Shown here: piece by piece, positions 43,563 through 53,812 of the stretch
Position numbering within the stretch: position 1 is the stretch's first letter
Layout of the letters: each line of letters opens with the position of its first letter
Source: Luteibacter sp. SG786
GTDB lineage: Bacteria; Pseudomonadota; Gammaproteobacteria; Xanthomonadales; Rhodanobacteraceae
DNA: 64,000 bases
Assembly (NCBI RefSeq): GCF_011759605.1
Contig: NZ_JAAOYX010000001.1
Coordinates: 186,001-250,000, forward strand
Reading direction: 5' to 3'
Position numbers and translations under genes: made by a program
The notes under the pieces: model-generated
Databases searched by the model: none
What the model saw: only the letters and a program-made list of their open reading frames with translations
What the model was told of the DNA's origin: nothing

Positions 43563-44051
43563 TCAGGGTAGGCGGCGGATCTCGGTACCGGCCGCCATGT
43601 CGTGGAGTCCACGGCGGCGGCGGTCGATGAACGCGGGAAGGAGCAGCACGGCCCAGCCTGCGGCAGGCGCCCAGAGCGCGATCTTCAGCGACACGAACGG
43701 GTAGAGCGTCAGCAGCCCGAGCGGCAGCGCCCCGACCGCGAGGCGGATGGCGCCGCGTGCCCACGTCACCGGCGTGCCGTCGGCAGTCGTCACCCTGATC
43801 CGCCATGGGCGCATGCCGAGTGTCTGTCCGCCGCGCACCCAGGAAACGAGGAAGTAGGCGCCCACGACCGCACCCTGCAGCGGCTGGTACCACCACGCTA
43901 GCAGGTGGCCCTGCGTGTCGAACAATGTGCCGCCCGTGGCGAACTGGGCCAGGAGCCCGACCACCATGACGATGGCGACCACGGCGAGAGCGTCGTAGAC
44001 GACGGCGGCCAGGCGGCGCCACGCCGGCGCGGGCGAATCGGGGAGGTTCAT
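43563..44051 (-). CDS. RDD family membrane protein
   Basis: A 162-residue protein with the RDD pattern: an N-terminal RR-LAAVVYDALAVVAIVMVV helix with the conserved Asp, a second helix (LQGAVVGAYFLVSW), the motif GGQTLGMRPWRIRV, and a last helix region ending FIDRRRRGLHDMAAGTEI. RDD proteins are proposed transporters, and some have Na+/H+ antiport activity, but no substrate can be assigned here. It is divergent from xerD with a 106-base gap. Confidence 0.88.
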   Translation of the reverse strand: MNLPDSPAPAWRRLAAVVYDALAVVAIVMVVGLLAQFATGGTLFDTQGHLLAWWYQPLQGAVVGAYFLVSWVRGGQTLGMRPWRIRVTTADGTPVTWARGAIRLAVGALPLGLLTLYPFVSLKIALWAPAAGWAVLLLPAFIDRRRRGLHDMAAGTEIRRLP

Positions 44052-44157
44052 GCGGGCAGTCGCGTCATGGCCATCGGGCCATTATGTCCTGCGCACGGCG
44101 AATCTTCTTCCCGACGCCGCTTTGAGGGTGACCGTGCGGACGTGAGACGATCGCCTC

Positions 44158-45060
44158 ATGTCCGACATCGAATCCGACGACGCCCGCCTCATCGAGCGTT
44201 TCATCGAGCGCATCTGGGCCGAGGACGGTCTTGCCGATCGCACGCTCGAAGCCTATCGCCGCGACTTGCAGCAGCTCGCGCGCTGGCTGTCCACGCGAGG
44301 GCGCACGCTGGCCACGGCCGGCCGCGACGATCTTTCCGCGTACCACGGTAGCCAGCCCGTGTCCGTGCGGAGCATGGCCCGGCGCCAGTCGGCGTTCCGG
44401 CGCTTCTATGCGCAACTCGCGCGCGACGAAGGCAAGCGCGAGGATCCCACCCTGCTGATGCAGCGTCCGCGCATGCCTCGCAGCCTTCCCAAGGCGCTGG
44501 CCGAACGGGAGGTGGAAGCGCTGATCGTCGCGCCCGATGTCGGCACGCCGCTGGGCATGCGCGACCGCGCGATGCTTGAATTGATGTACTCGTCCGGCTT
44601 GCGCGTTTCGGAACTGGTCGACCTTCCGCTCGCCGGCCTGAACACTCGGCAAGGGGTCCTTCGCATCACCGGCAAGGGCGGCAAGGATCGTCTGGTGCCA
44701 GTGGGCGAGGAGGCCCTGGCGCACGTGGAAACCTACCTGCGCGACGCGCGTCCGCAACTGGCCGCGGGGCACGGGCAACCGTTGGCCCTGTTCCTGTCGC
44801 GGCGCGGCGACGCCATGAGCCGGCAGATGTTCTGGACCCTGGTGAAGCGCTACGCCGTGCAGGTGGGCATACCGGCGAGCCGGGTTTCGCCGCATGTCTT
44901 GAGACATTCCTTCGCCACGCACCTGCTCAACCACGGAGCCGACCTGCGCGCCTTGCAGATGCTCCTCGGGCACAGCGCCCTCAGTACCACCCAGATCTAC
45001 ACGCTCGTGGCCAAGGAGGGGCTGAAGCGCCTTCACGCCCAGCACCACCCGCGGGGCTGA
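44158..45060 (+). CDS. xerD: Tyrosine recombinase XerD
   Basis: XerD, with XerC, resolves chromosome dimers at dif. The 300-residue product has the N-terminal core-binding domain and the catalytic residues Arg (SSGLRVSELVDL), Lys (GKGGKDRLVP), His-x-x-Arg (HVLRHSFATHLL), His (LGHSALSTTQ) and the nucleophile Tyr (QIYT). Length and motifs match XerD (298 in E. coli). It precedes dsbC, as in many gammaproteobacteria (xerD-dsbC), which supports XerD over XerC. No dif-like sequence was recognised in the window. Confidence 0.95.
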   Translation: MSDIESDDARLIERFIERIWAEDGLADRTLEAYRRDLQQLARWLSTRGRTLATAGRDDLSAYHGSQPVSVRSMARRQSAFRRFYAQLARDEGKREDPTLLMQRPRMPRSLPKALAEREVEALIVAPDVGTPLGMRDRAMLELMYSSGLRVSELVDLPLAGLNTRQGVLRITGKGGKDRLVPVGEEALAHVETYLRDARPQLAAGHGQPLALFLSRRGDAMSRQMFWTLVKRYAVQVGIPASRVSPHVLRHSFATHLLNHGADLRALQMLLGHSALSTTQIYTLVAKEGLKRLHAQHHPRG

Positions 45061-45146
45061 GGCGTGCCACAATCGGGGGAACCGAACGCGGCGATCGTGA
45101 TCCAATCGATGCCGTGTTTCCCCCGGTGGCATATGGAGTGGTACCG

Positions 45147-45899
45147 ATGTTGAAGAAAATCCTGCCGGCGCTCTTCGCTGGCGCGTTCGCCATGACGGCC
45201 TGCGCGGCCGACAACGAAAAAACCGTGCGCGACGCCGTCGAAGCCCTTGGGCCCGGCATCAAGGTCGACAGCATTGCGCCCGCGCCCATGGAGGGCTTCT
45301 ACCAGGTGGTGGCCTCGGGTCGCATGGTCTACGTCAGCGCCGACGGGCGCTACATGCTCAACGGCAACCTGATCGACCTCAAGGCGAAAACCGACCTCAG
45401 CGCGGCCAGCTGGGCTGCCACACGCAAGGCGGCCCTGGCGAAGGTGCCGGCGTCGCAGCGCCTCATCTACGCGCCGGCCAACCCGAAGCACACCGTCACG
45501 GTCTTCACGGACGTCGACTGCGGCTTCTGCCGCCAGCTGCACGCGCACATCGACGAATTCAACAAGCAGGGCATCGCGGTCGAATATGTGTTCTGGCCGC
45601 GGGAAGGCATCAAGACCACGGCGGGCAACGACACCCCGTCCTACACCAAGGCCGTGTCGGTCTGGTGCAGTGCCGACCGCAAGAACGCCTTCAACGAGGC
45701 CATGAAGGGCGCCACGCCCAAGGCGGCCACCTGCGCCAACCCGGTGAAGGACGATTTCGAACTGGGTGAGCGCCTGGGCGTGAACGGCACCCCCACCATC
45801 GTCACCGAGAACGGCGACGTCGTGGGCGGCTACGTCACCCCGGCCCAGCTGCTGAAGGCACTGGAGGCCCCGGCGGGCACGGTGGGCCGCGGCGGCTGA
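45147..45899 (+). CDS. dsbC: DsbC, periplasmic disulfide isomerase
   Basis: A 250-residue thiol:disulfide interchange protein. The signal peptide (KKILPALFAGAFAMTACA) is followed by the N-terminal dimerisation domain (VVASGRMVYVSADGRYMLNG) and a thioredoxin domain. The active site is Cys125-Gly-Phe-Cys128 (TDVDCGFCRQLH), with cis-Pro in GVNGTPTIV. CGFC differs from the E. coli CGYC but is common in this order. A second Cys pair (VWCSADR, ATCANP) may be structural. GGAG lies 9 bases before the ATG. A REP pair follows. Confidence 0.94.
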   Translation: MLKKILPALFAGAFAMTACAADNEKTVRDAVEALGPGIKVDSIAPAPMEGFYQVVASGRMVYVSADGRYMLNGNLIDLKAKTDLSAASWAATRKAALAKVPASQRLIYAPANPKHTVTVFTDVDCGFCRQLHAHIDEFNKQGIAVEYVFWPREGIKTTAGNDTPSYTKAVSVWCSADRKNAFNEAMKGATPKAATCANPVKDDFELGERLGVNGTPTIVTENGDVVGGYVTPAQLLKALEAPAGTVGRGG

Positions 45900-45920
45900 T
45901 CCTGCCAATGGAGCCGGCCC

Positions 45921-46005
45921 CTGTGGGAGCCGGCTATGCCGGCGATCCCGCGGCAGCGGGCATCCTGGCCGCGAGCACCCATCGCCGCTGAAGCGGCTCC
46001 CACAG
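45921..46005. repeat. REP pair between dsbC and purL
   Basis: CTGTGGGAGCC-GGCTATGCCGGCG (45921-45944) and the inverted arm CGCCGCTGAAG-CGGCTCCCACAG (45983-46005) are separated by a conserved 38-base middle (ATCCCGCGGCAGCGGG...GCCGCGAGCACCCAT). The same middle occurs in the pairs at 33396 and 54271. Confidence 0.9.
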
Positions 46006-46093
46006 GCGTCCCGGGGCCTTCCGTCCCTCGCCCGGATGCTGCCGCGCAACATCATGTAGAATAGGCGTTTTCCTTCTGCGCCTTTCCCCCCGC

Positions 46094-49000
46094 ATGATCG
46101 CACTCGACGGGCAGAGCGCCCTCTCGCCTTTTCGCCTCGAACGACTGAACGCCCACCTGGATGCCTTGCATCACGGTACGCGCGTGCAGGCCGCCTGGTT
46201 CACCTACTTCGTCGACGCCGACCACGTGCCCGAAGGTGACGCGCGTGCGCGCCTCCTTGCGGTGCTGGAAGCGAAAGGGGGCACCCCCGAGGACGCCACG
46301 TTCTGGATCGTGCCGCGCCTGGGCACCATCTCGCCGTGGTCCAGCAAGGCCACCGACATCCTTCACGGCGCGGGTTTCGACGTGCGCCGCGTGGAACGCG
46401 GCACGGCGTGGCGGGTCACCGGCATGCCCGCCGACGACCATCCGGCGTACGCCGCCGTCATGACCGCTTTCTGCGATCCGATGGTGCAGTCGCCGCTTCA
46501 CGCGCTGGAACAGGCCGCCGGACTTTTCCTCGCCGGTGAACCCGGTCCGCTCGGGCGCATCGAACTGGGCGCGGATCCTCGTGCGGCATTGTCCGCCGCC
46601 AACGCCGAGCTCGGCCTCGCGCTGGCAGACGACGAGATCGACTACCTCGCCGCGCGCTACGCCGAGATGGGCCGCGCGCCTACCGATGCCGAACTCATGA
46701 TGTTCGCGCAGGCGAATTCCGAGCACTGCCGGCACAAGGTGTTCAACGCCACCTGGACGCTCGACGGCGCCGAACAGGACTCGTCGCTGTTCGGCATGAT
46801 CAAGAACACGCACCAGAAGTCGCCGGCACACACGTTGTCGGCCTATCACGACAACGCGGCGGTCATCGAAGGCTACGAGGGCAACCGCCTGTTCGTGGAT
46901 CCGGAAGACGGCGTGTTCCGCACCGTGGCCGAAGCGGCGCCGTACGCCATCAAGGTGGAAACGCACAACCATCCGACGGCGATCGCTCCGTGGCCCGGTG
47001 CCGCCACCGGCGCGGGCGGCGAAATCCGCGACGAGGGCGCGACGGGTCGCGGCGGCAAGCCAAAGGCCGGCCTTACCGGTTTCTCCGTGTCCCATCTGCG
47101 CATTCCCGGGCTGCCGCGTCCGTGGGAAAAGGAGCGCCCGCTTCCGCCGCGCATGGCCTCCGCGTTCGAGATCATGCGCGATGGCCCGCTCGGTGCCGCG
47201 GCATTCAACAATGAATTCGGCCGTCCGGCCCTGGGCGGCTATTTCCGCACTTTCGAGCAGGAAACGGGCGACAAGGGCGTGCGGCGCGGTTACGACAAGC
47301 CGATCATGATCGCTGGTGGCCTGGCCGCCATTCGTCCGGGGCACGTGCAGAAGCGTAAGGTTCGTCCGGGCGACAAGGTGATCGTGCTCGGCGGTCCCGC
47401 CATGCTCATCGGGCTGGGCGGCGGCGCGGCGTCCTCCGTGGCGTCCGGCACGTCCAGCGCGGAACTCGACTTCGCCTCGGTGCAGCGCGACAACCCGGAA
47501 ATGGAACGCCGCTGCCAGCAGGTGATCGACGCATGCTGGGCACGTGGCGACCGCAATCCCATCGTCAGCATCCACGACGTGGGCGCGGGCGGTGTATCCA
47601 ACGCCATTCCCGAGATCCTCAACGACGCGGGCGTCGGCGGTGTCATCGACCTGTCGAAGCTCCCCTCGGACGACCCGAACCTCTCGCCCATGCAGGTGTG
47701 GAGCAACGAGTCGCAGGAACGCTACGTGCTCGCCATCGGCGGCGAAGACCTCGAGCTCTTCGAATCCTTCTGCGTGCGCGAGCGCTGCCCCTTCGCCGTG
47801 GTCGGCGAAGCCACCGGGGAGCCACGCCTCATCGTGCGCGATCCGCGCCGCGATCTCACCGTGATCGATCTGAGCATGGACGTGCTGTTCGGCAAGCCGC
47901 CGCGCATGCACCGCGATGCAAAGCGTGTGAAGCCGCGCGTCGACCTCGTCGCCGACCTTACCGGCATCGGCATGGACGAAGCGCTGATGCGCGTGCTGCG
48001 CCTGCCCGCGGTCGGCAGCAAGAACTTCCTCATCACCATCGGCGACCGTACGGTCGGCGGGCTCAATGCACGCGATCCGATGGTGGGCCCGTGGCAGGTG
48101 CCCGTGGCCGACGTTGCGGTCACCATGACCGATTTCGACGGCTACACCGGGGAAGCCATGGCCATGGCGGAGCGCGCCCCCGTCGCGCTGCTCTCCAGTG
48201 CCGATGCCGCGCGCATGGCGGTGGGCGAAGCCATCACCAACCTCGCCGCCGCGTCCATGAAGCTCGACGAGGTACGCCTGTCCGCGAACTGGATGGCCGC
48301 GGTGAATCATGCGGGCGAAGACGCCGCGCTGTTCGATGCCGTCAAGGCCGTCGGCATGGAACTATGCCCGTCGCTCGATATCTCCATTCCCGTCGGCAAG
48401 GACTCGCTGTCCATGCAGACGGTGTGGACCGACGAGAACGGCAAGGCGCAGAAGACGGTATCGCCGGTATCGCTGGTGATTACCGGCTTCGCGCGTGTCG
48501 ACGACGTGCGCCGCACGCTCACGCCGCAGTTGAAGCTCGATCGCGGCGACACCGACCTGTGGCTGATCGACCTCGGCGCCGGCCGCGACCGTCTCGGCGG
48601 ATCCGCGCTCACGCAGGTCTTCAACCGCGGCGGCGGCGTGCCGCCCGACCTCGACGATCCCAAGCGCCTGCGCGCGATGTTCGAACTGATCCAGGAAGCC
48701 AATCGCGCCGGGCTGCTCCTCGCGTACCACGACCGCTCCGACGGCGGCGTCATCGTTACGCTGCTGGAAATGGCGTTCGCGGGCCACTGCGGGCTGGAAC
48801 TGCGCCTCGACGGCTGGGCCGACGCGACGCTGCGCGCCTTGTTCAACGAGGAACTGGGCGCCGTCGTGCAGGTGGCCTCGGCGAATCGCGAAGCCTTCGA
48901 GCAGCTGCTCGTCAAGCACAACCTTGCCGGTCTCACGCACAACGTGGGCCGTCCGAAGGAAAAGCTCGGCATCAAGCTGTACCTCGCCGGCGAACCCGCG

Positions 49001-49957
49001 TTCAAGTGGAACTGGACGGAACTGTTCCGCGCCTGGAACGAAACCAGCTATGCCATGCAGCGCCTGCGCGACAACCCGCACAGCGCCGACCAGGAAAACG
49101 AGTGGCGCCTCGACGATGCCGACCCCGGCATCTCGCCGAAGCTCGTCTTCGATCCGGCGGAGGACATCGCCGCACCGTATATCGCTACCGGCGTGCGTCC
49201 CCGTGTGGCGATCCTGCGCGAGCAGGGCGTCAACGGTCAGGTCGAAATGGCGGCCGCCTTCCATCGTGCCGGTTTCGATGCCGTCGATGTGCACATGACC
49301 GACCTGGCCACCGGCCGGCACCACCTCAAGGACTTCATCGGCCTGGCCGCCTGCGGCGGGTTCTCGTATGGCGACGTGCTCGGCGCGGGACGCGGATGGG
49401 CCACGTCCATCCTGTACAACGACGCGCTGCGCGAACAGTTCGCCCGCTTCTTCGAGGACGGCACGCGCTTCGCCCTCGGCGTGTGCAACGGTTGCCAGAT
49501 GATGTCCGGCTTGAAGGACATCATCCCCGACGCGAAGCATTGGCCGCAGTTCCTGCGCAACCAGTCGGAGCAATACGAGGCGCGTGTGGCCACGCTCGAG
49601 ATCCTGGACTCGGGCAGCATCTTCTTCCGCGGCATGGGCGGCTCGCGCATTCCCGTCGCGGTGGCGCACGGCGAGGGCCGGGTGCATTTCCCGATGGCGT
49701 GCAGCCCGTCGAAGAGCCACGCCGCGGCGCGCTTCGTCGACAACCGCGGCAAGCCCACGGAAAGCTATCCGTTGAACCCGAATGGTTCCCCGGGTGGCCT
49801 GGCTGCCTTCACCGCCGCCGACGGCCGCGTCACGATCATGATGCCGCACCCCGAGCGCGTGTTCCGCACTGCGCAGTTGAGCTGGCATCCGGAGCAGTGG
49901 GGCGAAGACTCCCCGTGGATGCGCATGTTCCGCAATGCGCGCGTGTGGGTCGGCTGA
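46094..49957 (+). CDS. purL: Phosphoribosylformylglycinamidine synthase (large, single-chain)
   Basis: PurL converts FGAR to FGAM with glutamine and ATP in purine synthesis. The 1287-residue product is the large gammaproteobacterial form. It has an N-terminal PurS-like region, two AIR-synthase-type ATP domains ([44 protein letters not shown]), and a C-terminal glutamine amidotransferase with nucleophile Cys in [12 protein letters not shown] and the HGEGR and MMPHPERVF motifs. Length matches E. coli PurL (1295). A TAGAAT about 32 bases before the ATG may be its -10. A glycosyltransferase gene follows after 18 bases. Confidence 0.97.
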   Translation: MIALDGQSALSPFRLERLNAHLDALHHGTRVQAAWFTYFVDADHVPEGDARARLLAVLEAKGGTPEDATFWIVPRLGTISPWSSKATDILHGAGFDVRRVERGTAWRVTGMPADDHPAYAAVMTAFCDPMVQSPLHALEQAAGLFLAGEPGPLGRIELGADPRAALSAANAELGLALADDEIDYLAARYAEMGRAPTDAELMMFAQANSEHCRHKVFNATWTLDGAEQDSSLFGMIKNTHQKSPAHTLSAYHDNAAVIEGYEGNRLFVDPEDGVFRTVAEAAPYAIKVETHNHPTAIAPWPGAATGAGGEIRDEGATGRGGKPKAGLTGFSVSHLRIPGLPRPWEKERPLPPRMASAFEIMRDGPLGAAAFNNEFGRPALGGYFRTFEQETGDKGVRRGYDKPIMIAGGLAAIRPGHVQKRKVRPGDKVIVLGGPAMLIGLGGGAASSVASGTSSAELDFASVQRDNPEMERRCQQVIDACWARGDRNPIVSIHDVGAGGVSNAIPEILNDAGVGGVIDLSKLPSDDPNLSPMQVWSNESQERYVLAIGGEDLELFESFCVRERCPFAVVGEATGEPRLIVRDPRRDLTVIDLSMDVLFGKPPRMHRDAKRVKPRVDLVADLTGIGMDEALMRVLRLPAVGSKNFLITIGDRTVGGLNARDPMVGPWQVPVADVAVTMTDFDGYTGEAMAMAERAPVALLSSADAARMAVGEAITNLAAASMKLDEVRLSANWMAAVNHAGEDAALFDAVKAVGMELCPSLDISIPVGKDSLSMQTVWTDENGKAQKTVSPVSLVITGFARVDDVRRTLTPQLKLDRGDTDLWLIDLGAGRDRLGGSALTQVFNRGGGVPPDLDDPKRLRAMFELIQEANRAGLLLAYHDRSDGGVIVTLLEMAFAGHCGLELRLDGWADATLRALFNEELGAVVQVASANREAFEQLLVKHNLAGLTHNVGRPKEKLGIKLYLAGEPAFKWNWTELFRAWNETSYAMQRLRDNPHSADQENEWRLDDADPGISPKLVFDPAEDIAAPYIATGVRPRVAILREQGVNGQVEMAAAFHRAGFDAVDVHMTDLATGRHHLKDFIGLAACGGFSYGDVLGAGRGWATSILYNDALREQFARFFEDGTRFALGVCNGCQMMSGLKDIIPDAKHWPQFLRNQSEQYEARVATLEILDSGSIFFRGMGGSRIPVAVAHGEGRVHFPMACSPSKSHAAARFVDNRGKPTESYPLNPNGSPGGLAAFTAADGRVTIMMPHPERVFRTAQLSWHPEQWGEDSPWMRMFRNARVWVG

Positions 49958-49975
49958 TGCGCTCCGCCAGGGTCT

Positions 49976-50845
49976 ATGCCGCCTGAGGCCATGGAAGCCA
50001 CGCCTCTCACCAGCGTCGTCATCGTGCTCGCGGACAGCGGGCCCTTCACGCGCGAATGCGTGGAACACGTGCTCGCGAGCGATGTACCGGTCGAGGTGAT
50101 CGTCGTCGACAACGGTTCCACCGACGGCGTGCCCGAAGCGATCGACCGCGCCTGCGCGGACGACGATCGCGTGCGCGTGGTGTACAACCGCGCCAACCTC
50201 GGTTTCGGTCCCGCCGTGAACCGCGGCGCGGCCCAGGCGCGTGGGGAACGGCTGCTGGTGCTCAATCCGGATTGCCTCGTGGCGCCGGACACGATTCGCC
50301 GCATGGCGGCGCATATCGATGCACATACCGGCATCGTCGGCGCCGTGGTCTGCGACGCCGAAGGCAACCCCGATCCGGCGTCGCGCCGACGCGACCCCCT
50401 GCTGCGCCGCTCGCTCGCGACCAAGCTCGGGCATGGCGGCGACGCCGGCATCGACATTCGCGGCCCGATGCCGGAGGGTGCGGAAGCCGTGGAGATCGTT
50501 TCCGGTGCCATCGTGCTCATGCCGCGCAGCGTCTTCGAGCGCCTGCACGGTTTCGACGAAACCTTCTTCCTGCACTGCGAAGACATGGATCTGTGCCGCC
50601 GCGCGCGCGACGCGGGCTACAAGGTGCTGTTGGCCGGCGACGTGCGCGTGCTCCACGGAAAGGGCGGTTCGAGCCGGCATCGGCCCGTGTTCGTCAGCCG
50701 ACACAAGCACCGCAGCATGTACCTCTGGTTTCGCAGGCACGATCCGGCCGCACGCCATCCTCTGGTGCGCATCGCGGTGTGGCTCGGCATCTGGGCGCAC
50801 TTCCTCGTGAAGATCCCGGGTCAGCTTCTGCGTAAACGCCGATGA
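49976..50845 (+). CDS. Family 2 glycosyltransferase (rhamnosyltransferase-like)
   Basis: A 289-residue GT-A fold enzyme. The nucleotide-sugar region VEVIVVDNGSTDGVPEAI, the NRGAAQARGERLLVLNPDC segment (with the metal-binding Asp) and FFLHCEDMDLCRRARDAGY are typical of WbbL-type GT2 rhamnosyltransferases. No membrane helix is certain, although the C-terminus (WLGIWAHFLVKIPGQLL) is hydrophobic and may be peripheral. It is not in a polysaccharide cluster: it follows purL by 18 bases and overlaps the EamA gene (ATGA), so it is an isolated glycosyltransferase of unknown acceptor. Confidence 0.88.
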   Translation: MPPEAMEATPLTSVVIVLADSGPFTRECVEHVLASDVPVEVIVVDNGSTDGVPEAIDRACADDDRVRVVYNRANLGFGPAVNRGAAQARGERLLVLNPDCLVAPDTIRRMAAHIDAHTGIVGAVVCDAEGNPDPASRRRDPLLRRSLATKLGHGGDAGIDIRGPMPEGAEAVEIVSGAIVLMPRSVFERLHGFDETFFLHCEDMDLCRRARDAGYKVLLAGDVRVLHGKGGSSRHRPVFVSRHKHRSMYLWFRRHDPAARHPLVRIAVWLGIWAHFLVKIPGQLLRKRR

Positions 50846-51744
50846 GCGGGACAGCGCGCGGGAGTGGCCTCGCCACGCTAGGCCTGCTTGCCGTCACCGC
50901 CATCTGGGGTTCCACCTTCGCCCTCATCAAGGACGTGGTGGGCCGGATGCCGGTTGCCGACTTCCTCGCCGTGCGCTTCGTCATCGCCGCGGTAGCGATG
51001 CTCGTCCTCTTCGCGCTCCCGCTGCTGCGGCTGCCGCGCTCGCAGTTGCTGCGAGGCCTGGGGCTGGGCGTGCTCTACGGCTTGGCGCAGTGGTTGCAGA
51101 CGGAAGGCCTGGCCCGCACGTCCCCCAGCGTCAGCGGCTTCGTCACCGGCATGTATGTGGTGATCACGCCGATCCTCTCCCTGCTGCTGTTCCGCCAGCG
51201 CATGCCGTGGACTACCTGGCTCGCCGTGCTCGTCGCCACGCTCGGCCTCGGCGTGCTCGCCTTGAACGGATTCGAGGTCGACGCCGGTGTGTTGCTGACA
51301 CTGGCATCGGCCGCGTTGTACGCGCTGCACATCGTCGGGCTCGGGCACTGGTCGAAATCCGGCGACGCCTTCGGCATGTCCGCCATCCAGATGCTTGGCA
51401 TCGCAGCGGTATTCCTGGCGATCACGCTGCCGCACGGCGGTCCGGCGTTGCCGCCCGACGGGAAAGCGTGGGTGGCGGTGCTTTACATGGCCCTTGTCGC
51501 CGGTGCGCTCGCCATGCTGGTGCAGACCTGGGCGCAGGCGCACATGCCCGCCACGCGCGCGGCCATCGTGATGACCGCCGAGCCGGTGTTCGCGGCGGGT
51601 TTCGCCGTGCTGCTCGGTGTCGACGTGCTCACCGGACGCATGCTGGCCGGTGGCGGGCTCGTACTCGCCGCCATGTACATGGTGGAACTGGCGCCGCGCT
51701 TCCGCCGCGGAAAGCCGACGGAAGCGCTGCACCACGAGGTATGA
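50842..51744 (+). CDS. EamA/DMT-family transporter
   Basis: A 300-residue drug/metabolite transporter with about ten membrane helices in two EamA repeats (ATLGLLAVTAIWGSTFALIKD in the first; TRAAIVMTAEPVFAAGFAVLLG in the second). Helix TARTSPSVSGFVTGMYVVITPIL carries the usual conserved turn. Substrate cannot be predicted: family members export amino acids, purines or drugs. The ATG overlaps the glycosyltransferase stop by four bases. It is convergent with galM, 15 bases apart. Confidence 0.9.
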   Translation: MSGTARGSGLATLGLLAVTAIWGSTFALIKDVVGRMPVADFLAVRFVIAAVAMLVLFALPLLRLPRSQLLRGLGLGVLYGLAQWLQTEGLARTSPSVSGFVTGMYVVITPILSLLLFRQRMPWTTWLAVLVATLGLGVLALNGFEVDAGVLLTLASAALYALHIVGLGHWSKSGDAFGMSAIQMLGIAAVFLAITLPHGGPALPPDGKAWVAVLYMALVAGALAMLVQTWAQAHMPATRAAIVMTAEPVFAAGFAVLLGVDVLTGRMLAGGGLVLAAMYMVELAPRFRRGKPTEALHHEV

Positions 51745-51759
51745 AGGCCGGGCGCGCTC

Positions 51760-52899
51760 CTACCGTTCCTTGGTGGTCGTGAACTTGTAGACCATGACGT
51801 TCCGGTAGGTCTGCCCCGGTGCGAGTCGTGCCGAACCGAAGGCCGGCTGATTGGGCGTATCGGGGAACAACTGCGGTTCCAGCGCGAACGCATCGCCCTG
51901 ACGATAGATGCCGCCGGACTTGCCCGAGGTGGTGCCGTCGAGGAAGTTGCCGGAGTAGAACTGCAGGCCGGGTTGCGCCGACCACAGGGAAAGCACGCGG
52001 CCGCTCTTCGGATCGCTCACGCGTGCCACTTCGCGCGGCTGCGCCGCTTCTTTCCGCGAAATGACCCAGTTATGGTCGTACCCGCGACCGAACACGAGCT
52101 GCTGCTCCTTCGCGTCGCGGATGTCGCGGCCGATGGGCTTGGCCTTGCGAAAGTCGAAGACGGTGCCGGCCACGTTACGGATTTCTCCGGTGGGGATGGC
52201 CGTGGCGTCGGTGGGCAGATAGGCATCGCCTGCGATCATGAGCCGCTGGTCCATCACGCTGCCCGAGCCTTCGCCCGCGAGGTTCCAGTACGTATGGTTG
52301 GTGATGTTGACGATGGTCGGTGCATCCGTCGTGGCGGTGTACTCGATCGTCAGTTCGTTCTTGTCGTCGATGGTGTAGGTGGCGGTGGCGGTAAGCTTGC
52401 CGGGGTAACCCTGGTCGCCATCCGGGCTCACATAAGTGAGGGTGACGCTGGGGCGCGCACCGGATTCCACCTTGTCCACCGTCCACACGACCTTGTCGAA
52501 CCCGACCTTGCCGCCGTGCAGCGAGTTCGGACCGTCGTTCACCGGAACCGAATACGCCTTGCCGTCGAGGGTGAAGCGGCCCTTGGCGATGCGGTTGGCA
52601 TAGCGCCCTACCGTATCGCCGAAATACTGCGGCTTGGCGAATGTGCCTTTCAGGTCGGGGTACCCGAGCACGATGTCGCCGGGCTTGCCGTTGCGGTCGG
52701 GAACGTCGAGCGCATACAGGGCGGCGCCGAGGGAAAGGACTTTCGCCGTCATCCCGTGGCCGTTCGTCAGCGTGACCACGGTCACTTCCTTGCCGTCGGG
52801 CGTCTGGCCGAACGAGGCTTTGCTGGCCTCCCCGGCATGCACGCCCGTGCCGGCGGCCAGCAGCATGGCGGCCGCGAGGCTCGTCCCGATCTTCGTCAT
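51760..52899 (-). CDS. galM: Exported aldose 1-epimerase (mutarotase)
   Basis: A 379-residue galactose mutarotase of the GalM family. The signal peptide (GTSLAAAMLLAAGTGVHAG) places it in the periplasm. Family motifs are DTVGRYANRIAKGRF, LHGGKVGFDKVVW, ITNHTYWNLAG (with catalytic His) and, near the end, FALEPQLFPDTPNQP (with catalytic Glu). It interconverts alpha and beta aldoses. It is divergent from a FadR-type regulator, and a TTGTnnnACAA operator lies between them, which suggests repression by that regulator and a sugar or sugar-acid inducer. Confidence 0.93.
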   Translation of the reverse strand: MTKIGTSLAAAMLLAAGTGVHAGEASKASFGQTPDGKEVTVVTLTNGHGMTAKVLSLGAALYALDVPDRNGKPGDIVLGYPDLKGTFAKPQYFGDTVGRYANRIAKGRFTLDGKAYSVPVNDGPNSLHGGKVGFDKVVWTVDKVESGARPSVTLTYVSPDGDQGYPGKLTATATYTIDDKNELTIEYTATTDAPTIVNITNHTYWNLAGEGSGSVMDQRLMIAGDAYLPTDATAIPTGEIRNVAGTVFDFRKAKPIGRDIRDAKEQQLVFGRGYDHNWVISRKEAAQPREVARVSDPKSGRVLSLWSAQPGLQFYSGNFLDGTTSGKSGGIYRQGDAFALEPQLFPDTPNQPAFGSARLAPGQTYRNVMVYKFTTTKER

Positions 52900-52939
52900 G
52901 GGTATCTCCCTTCAAATGGACTTGGGGACCAGATCATAT

Positions 52940-52950
52940 TTGTTGGACAA
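52940..52950. promoter_or_regulatory. FadR/GntR-type operator between galM and its regulator
   Basis: TTGTTGGACAA matches the TTGTnnnACAA half of the usual FadR-subfamily operator, and a further ACAA follows 5 bases on (ATTGACAA). It lies 41 bases upstream of galM and 78 bases upstream of the regulator gene, where repression of both is possible. Confidence 0.6.
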
Positions 52951-53027
52951 TTGACAAGCTGCGCCGCGTCAATGCCCGTCCCCGCGCTCCGGTAGGATGG
53001 GTTGGGAAGTCTCTGGGGGAGGATGAG

Positions 53028-53738
53028 ATGACATCGAGGAAAGGGAGTAGCCGGAACCTGCACACGCAGGTGGTGGAGAACCTGGGCGAGTCGATCGTGG
53101 GTGGCGTGTTCCAGCCGGGCGATCCGCTGCCGGGCGAGGCGCAACTCGCGAACGAGTTGGCGGTGAGCCGCACCGTGCTGCGCGAGGCCTTGAAGGTGCT
53201 GGCGGCGAAGGGGCTGATCGAAACGCGCCAGAAGACCGGCATGCGCGTGCGCGACTCGCGCTATTGGAATCACCTGGATGCAGACGTGCTGGGCTGGCGT
53301 TGCGCCTCGCTTCCCACGGACGACTTCGTGGAGAAGCTGGTGGAAATGCGCGAGATCGTGGAACCGGCGGCGGTGATGACCGCGGCGCGGCGTCGGGAGC
53401 CGGCGCAGTTGGAAGCGATTCGCGAGGCTCTGGCAGCGATGGAGGATGCGCAGACGCTGGACGAGTGGGCGGAGGCCGACCTCCATTTCCACCAGGCGGT
53501 GCTGCTGGCAACGAACAACGAACTGCTCAGTTCGCTGTTTTCGGTGATCGAAACGGCCCTGGGCACGTTCTTCGTGATGTCGGCGCGCACGGCGAAGAAC
53601 TTCAAGTATTCGCTTCCGCACCATCGTGCGGTGTACGAAGCGATCCGCCGCCGCCGCCCGAACGAAGCCGCGGCTGCGATGCACACGATGATCGAGGATT
53701 CCCGCGCCAACATGCGCAAGTCGCGCCGTCGGAAGTAG
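53028..53738 (+). CDS. FadR-subfamily GntR transcriptional regulator
   Basis: A 236-residue regulator. The N-terminal winged HTH (IVGGVFQPGDPLPGEAQLANELAVSRTVLREALKVL) is followed by an FCD helical effector domain (DLHFHQAVLLATNNELL, with the metal-binding Asp/His pattern, and LPHHRAVYEAI). FCD proteins bind small carboxylates or sugar acids. The position facing galM and the TTGTnnnACAA site suggest control of a sugar or galactonate-type pathway, only part of which is in the window. It is followed by the large composite palindromic element. Confidence 0.9.
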   Translation: MTSRKGSSRNLHTQVVENLGESIVGGVFQPGDPLPGEAQLANELAVSRTVLREALKVLAAKGLIETRQKTGMRVRDSRYWNHLDADVLGWRCASLPTDDFVEKLVEMREIVEPAAVMTAARRREPAQLEAIREALAAMEDAQTLDEWAEADLHFHQAVLLATNNELLSSLFSVIETALGTFFVMSARTAKNFKYSLPHHRAVYEAIRRRRPNEAAAAMHTMIEDSRANMRKSRRRK

Positions 53739-53812
53739 CGGCATAGGGGAATCGGATAACTCACTGACGCGAGTTCATGCTTTTAGCGGCTTCTCCGCCG
53801 CGGTCGTGGTGC